The position numbers and the translations under genes are program-made. Of a stretch of 9,571 nt of DNA, positions 7,295-9,571 are shown in pieces. Source of the DNA: Fidelibacterota bacterium (lineage in GTDB: Bacteria > Marinisomatota > Marinisomatia > Marinisomatales > UBA1611); contig NZKX01000046.1 in assembly GCA_002694025.1 (NCBI GenBank), positions 5,258-14,828 on the forward strand, in the 5' to 3' direction. The notes under the pieces are model-generated. The model was not told the DNA's origin, did not search any database, and saw nothing but the letters and a program-made list of their open reading frames with translations. Each line of letters opens with the position of its first letter. The stretch's first letter is position 1.

Positions 7295-8536
7295 ATGAAT
7301 GATCCGCTTATCACCAATGATGCGGTCGTTTTTGGCCTTCTAATTGGCATCCTTGCCTTAGTATTTATATCTTCGGAGAGCAAACATCCGGTTTGGATAA
7401 CAATTTATAAATATGTACCTACTTTACTGCTCTGCTATTTCATTCCATCTCTTTTTAATTCAGCTGGAATCATTTCAGGGGAAAAATCTAAGTTATATTT
7501 CGTTGCATCTAGATACTTATTGCCCTCAAGCTTAGTATTACTTACTGTAAGCATTGACATTCCAGAAATTAAAAAGTTAGGAGCAAAAGCGATTGTTATG
7601 TTTTTAACAGGCACATTTGGAATAATCTTTGGAGGTCCAATTTCCATTATCATTATTTCTTTTATTGCACCTAATATTATCCATGGTGCTGGTATTGAAG
7701 AGGTTTGGAGAGGACTGACTACAGTTGCAGGAAGTTGGATTGGAGGAGGAGCAAATCAGGCTGCTATGAAAGAGGTCTTCAATGTTGAAGATGCAATTTT
7801 TTCTTCTATGATAGCAGTTGATGTTATTGTAGCAAACTTGTGGATGGCTATTCTACTGTATGGAGCAGGTAATAATAAAGTAGATAAATGGTTCAATGCT
7901 GATTCTTCTTCTATAAAAAAGCTTAAGGAAAAAGTTGAAAAACATCGATTAGCAATATCAAAAATACCAAATCTTAATGATACAATAAAAGTCTTCACAG
8001 TTGGTTTTGGAATTACTGCAATTGCCCATTTTGGCGCAGATTATATTGCTCCGCTTATAAATGAAAAGGCTCCCAATTTAAATAAATTTAGTTTAACCTC
8101 TAAATTTTTTTGGCTTATAGTACTTTCAACATCTATTGCCCTTGCCTTTTCTTTTACAAAAGTGAGAGAAATTGAAGCTGTCGGTGCTTCTAGATATGGG
8201 AGTGTATTCATTTACATTTTAGTCGCCACAATTGGAATGAAGATGAATATTATGGCTGTTTTTTCCAATCCAGGATTTTTCTTAATTGGTTTAATTTGGA
8301 TGTCTTTTCATGCAGGGCTATTAATTCTAATGGCAAAATTAATAAAGGCACCTTTTTTCTTTTTGGCAGTCGGAAGTCAGGCAAATGTAGGAGGAGCCGC
8401 ATCCGCTCCGATAGTAGCATCGGCTTTTCATCCATCTCTTGCACCCGTTGGAGTATTATTGGCTGTTCTGGGGGACGCGCTTGGTACATATGGAGCATGG
8501 CTTTGTGGCGTATTGATGCAGGTAACAGCCTCCTGA
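7295..8536 (+). CDS. DUF819 family membrane protein, putative transporter
   Basis: 413-residue polytopic membrane protein of the DUF819 (YjcL-like) family, full length. It starts with NDPLITNDAVVFG and contains the family blocks VPTLLLCYFIPSLFN (about 41-55), RYLLPSSLVLLTVSID (73-88), GSWIGGGANQAAMKEVF (146-162) and VDVIVANLWMAILLYGAG (176-193). A charged cytoplasmic-type linker (about 195-230) leads into a second half with ATIGMKMNIMAVF (311-323), FLAVGSQANVGGAASAPIVA (356-375) and LLAVLGDALGTYGAWLCG (388-405). The glycine-rich GGGAN and NVGGAAS stretches sit at comparable places in the two halves, like paired re-entrant loops of secondary transporters. A substrate cannot be named. ATG at 7295 is preferred over the adjacent in-frame GTG at 7292; neither has a clear ribosome-binding site. 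The 43-nt gap from the previous gene holds no terminator, so co-transcription is possible. Confidence 0.9.
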   Translation: MNDPLITNDAVVFGLLIGILALVFISSESKHPVWITIYKYVPTLLLCYFIPSLFNSAGIISGEKSKLYFVASRYLLPSSLVLLTVSIDIPEIKKLGAKAIVMFLTGTFGIIFGGPISIIIISFIAPNIIHGAGIEEVWRGLTTVAGSWIGGGANQAAMKEVFNVEDAIFSSMIAVDVIVANLWMAILLYGAGNNKVDKWFNADSSSIKKLKEKVEKHRLAISKIPNLNDTIKVFTVGFGITAIAHFGADYIAPLINEKAPNLNKFSLTSKFFWLIVLSTSIALAFSFTKVREIEAVGASRYGSVFIYILVATIGMKMNIMAVFSNPGFFLIGLIWMSFHAGLLILMAKLIKAPFFFLAVGSQANVGGAASAPIVASAFHPSLAPVGVLLAVLGDALGTYGAWLCGVLMQVTAS

Positions 8537-8566
8537 ATCAGGTATTATGATGTCTGAACTGATGAA

Positions 8567-8599
8567 ATATTAATTCAAGAAGAAGTAATGAATTAATAT
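8567..8599 (+). repeat. AT-rich inverted repeat between the DUF819 gene and mnmH
   Basis: ATATTAATTC (8567-8576) and GAATTAATAT (8590-8599) are perfect 10-bp inverted arms around a 13-nt purine-rich loop, 30 nt after the DUF819 stop codon. The stem has only one G-C pair and no T-run follows, so it is not a classical intrinsic terminator. It may be a weak 3'-end hairpin or a protein-binding dyad. A TATAAT hexamer at 8597-8602 overlaps the right arm but has no good -35 partner. The rest of 8537-8678 shows nothing further. Confidence 0.35.
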
Positions 8600-8678
8600 A
8601 ATATTAGATAAAAAAATGGAATATATGGAATAGCATGAGGAAATTTTATTACAATCCAAATAAAATATCGTTTATTTA

Positions 8679-9571
8679 ATGATGAACAGCAATCTAAACT
8701 TTTTAAACGTATCACCATCAATTGATCTTAGGTCTCCCAAAGAATTCAAAAAAGGTACCATCCCAAATAGTGTTAATCTTCCCATTTTAAATGATGATGA
8801 ATATCATGAAATTGGCAAAACATTTAGATCAAAAGGCAGAAAAGCTGCCATTGATCTTGGATATAAAATTATTTCTGATGTAAAAAAAGCAGAACGAATT
8901 GAATCTTGGATTAAATATATCAATAGTCATGATAATTGTTTTATTTTTTGCTTTCGAGGAGGACTAAGATCAAAAATTGCATATAATTGGATTAAACAAG
9001 AAGGAGTTTCTGTTGAAAGATTAGAGTTTGGCTATAAGAACTATAGACAAAATGTACTTATGATGCACCAAGACATCAAAAATTACATGGAGAGATGGAT
9101 TATTTTAGGTGGTTATACTGGGTCAGGTAAAACAGATCTAATCAAAAATTATAAACAGAGTATTGATCTTGAATTTATTGCCAATCACAGAGGATCAGCT
9201 TTTGGTAAGGCCGGTGGTGAGCAGCCTTCTCAATCAAATTTTGAAAGTTTAGTTTCTGAGCAATATCTACTTAAGCAAAACTCAGAATTTCTTTTAATGG
9301 AGGATGAAAGCAGGTTTATTGGGAGAGCACAACTACCTGGGAAATGGTATGATAAAATGCAAAGCTCAGAAATTATTTTATTAGAATCAGATTTAGAAAC
9401 AAGAGCTACAAATATCTATTTTAATTATGTTAAAAATCCGGGAAAATCGAAGCTGAAAATGATTGAATTGCAGTCTTATTACTTATCAGCTTTGGGTAAG
9501 ATTAGGAAAAGATTAGGTGATAATAATTATAAAACGATCAAGAATATTTTAAATAATGCTTTTGACAATAA
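8679..9571 (+). CDS. mnmH: tRNA 2-selenouridine synthase, partial (3' end outside window)
   Basis: MnmH/SelU replaces the sulfur of 2-thiouridine at the wobble position (U34) of tRNAs for Lys, Glu and Gln with selenium from selenophosphate, through a geranylated intermediate. The frame runs 297 codons to the window edge without a stop; the family is about 350-370 residues, so roughly 50-70 are missing. An N-terminal rhodanese domain has IDLRSPKEFKKGTIPNSVNL (14-33) and the catalytic Cys91 in FCFRGGLRS. A P-loop domain follows with Walker A GYTGSGKT (145-152), the family motif HRGSAFG (170-176) and EDESRFIG (208-215). The usual GGYK motif after the rhodanese loop reads EFGYK, a Gly-to-Phe change. 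The start is ATG at 8679 or the adjacent ATG at 8682; an in-frame TAA at 8661 excludes earlier starts. There is no Shine-Dalgarno. Confidence 0.95.
   Translation, partial: MMNSNLNFLNVSPSIDLRSPKEFKKGTIPNSVNLPILNDDEYHEIGKTFRSKGRKAAIDLGYKIISDVKKAERIESWIKYINSHDNCFIFCFRGGLRSKIAYNWIKQEGVSVERLEFGYKNYRQNVLMMHQDIKNYMERWIILGGYTGSGKTDLIKNYKQSIDLEFIANHRGSAFGKAGGEQPSQSNFESLVSEQYLLKQNSEFLLMEDESRFIGRAQLPGKWYDKMQSSEIILLESDLETRATNIYFNYVKNPGKSKLKMIELQSYYLSALGKIRKRLGDNNYKTIKNILNNAFDN

Noticed and set aside
8531..8544. Small palindrome CCTGAATCAGG at the DUF819 stop codon as a terminator.
   Set aside because: The stem is only 4-5 bp, the loop is too small for a stable hairpin and no T-run follows.
8296..8550. 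84-codon + strand frame overlapping the end of the DUF819 gene.
   Set aside because: It is an out-of-frame shadow of conserved DUF819 sequence; its Ser/Arg/Gly-rich product has no domain-like features.

Overview
The window is AT-rich DNA (roughly 30% G+C by eye) from a Gram-negative-type bacterium. All genes lie on the + strand. Most starts lack a convincing Shine-Dalgarno sequence and instead have an A/T-rich leader. That trait, with the Ste24-type protease, the BaxI_1-type membrane protein and the DUF819 protein, suggests a marine Bacteroidota/FCB-group lineage such as Marinimicrobia. An AT-rich marine gammaproteobacterium cannot be excluded. No rRNA, tRNA, CRISPR array, insertion sequence or phage gene was seen.

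Layout. (1) Positions 1-3411 look like the end of a cell-surface glycan cluster: an ATP-grasp ligase cut by the window's left edge, a GtrB/DPM1-like polyprenyl-phosphate glycosyltransferase with two C-terminal membrane helices, and a multi-spanning GT-C/ArnT-like membrane glycosyltransferase. (2) Positions 3464-5299 carry two tightly spaced genes for envelope proteins: an exported thioredoxin-fold (peroxiredoxin-like) protein and a Ste24/M48 membrane metalloprotease. (3) Positions 5300-6383 have no intact gene. Translating across frames reveals a heavily decayed dienelactone-hydrolase-family alpha/beta hydrolase, with about ten in-frame stops and at least four frameshifts, whose family signatures are still legible. 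(4) Positions 6384-7251 hold a 44-residue single-helix membrane ORF overlapping by 8 nt the start of a Bax-inhibitor-1/YccA-family membrane protein. (5) Positions 7295-8536 encode a DUF819 membrane protein with transporter-like symmetry. (6) From 8679 to the right edge is most of mnmH (selU), the tRNA 2-selenouridine synthase, open at its 3' end.

How they fit together. The first three genes plausibly cooperate: the GT2 enzyme makes a lipid-linked sugar, the GT-C enzyme transfers it on the periplasmic side, and the ATP-grasp enzyme would add an amide-linked or similar decoration. The redoxin/Ste24 pair may be an envelope maintenance operon. The remaining genes look like unrelated housekeeping or accessory functions. 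I found no convincing novel defence or mobile system. The observations most worth following are the small overlapping ORF and the hydrolase relic.
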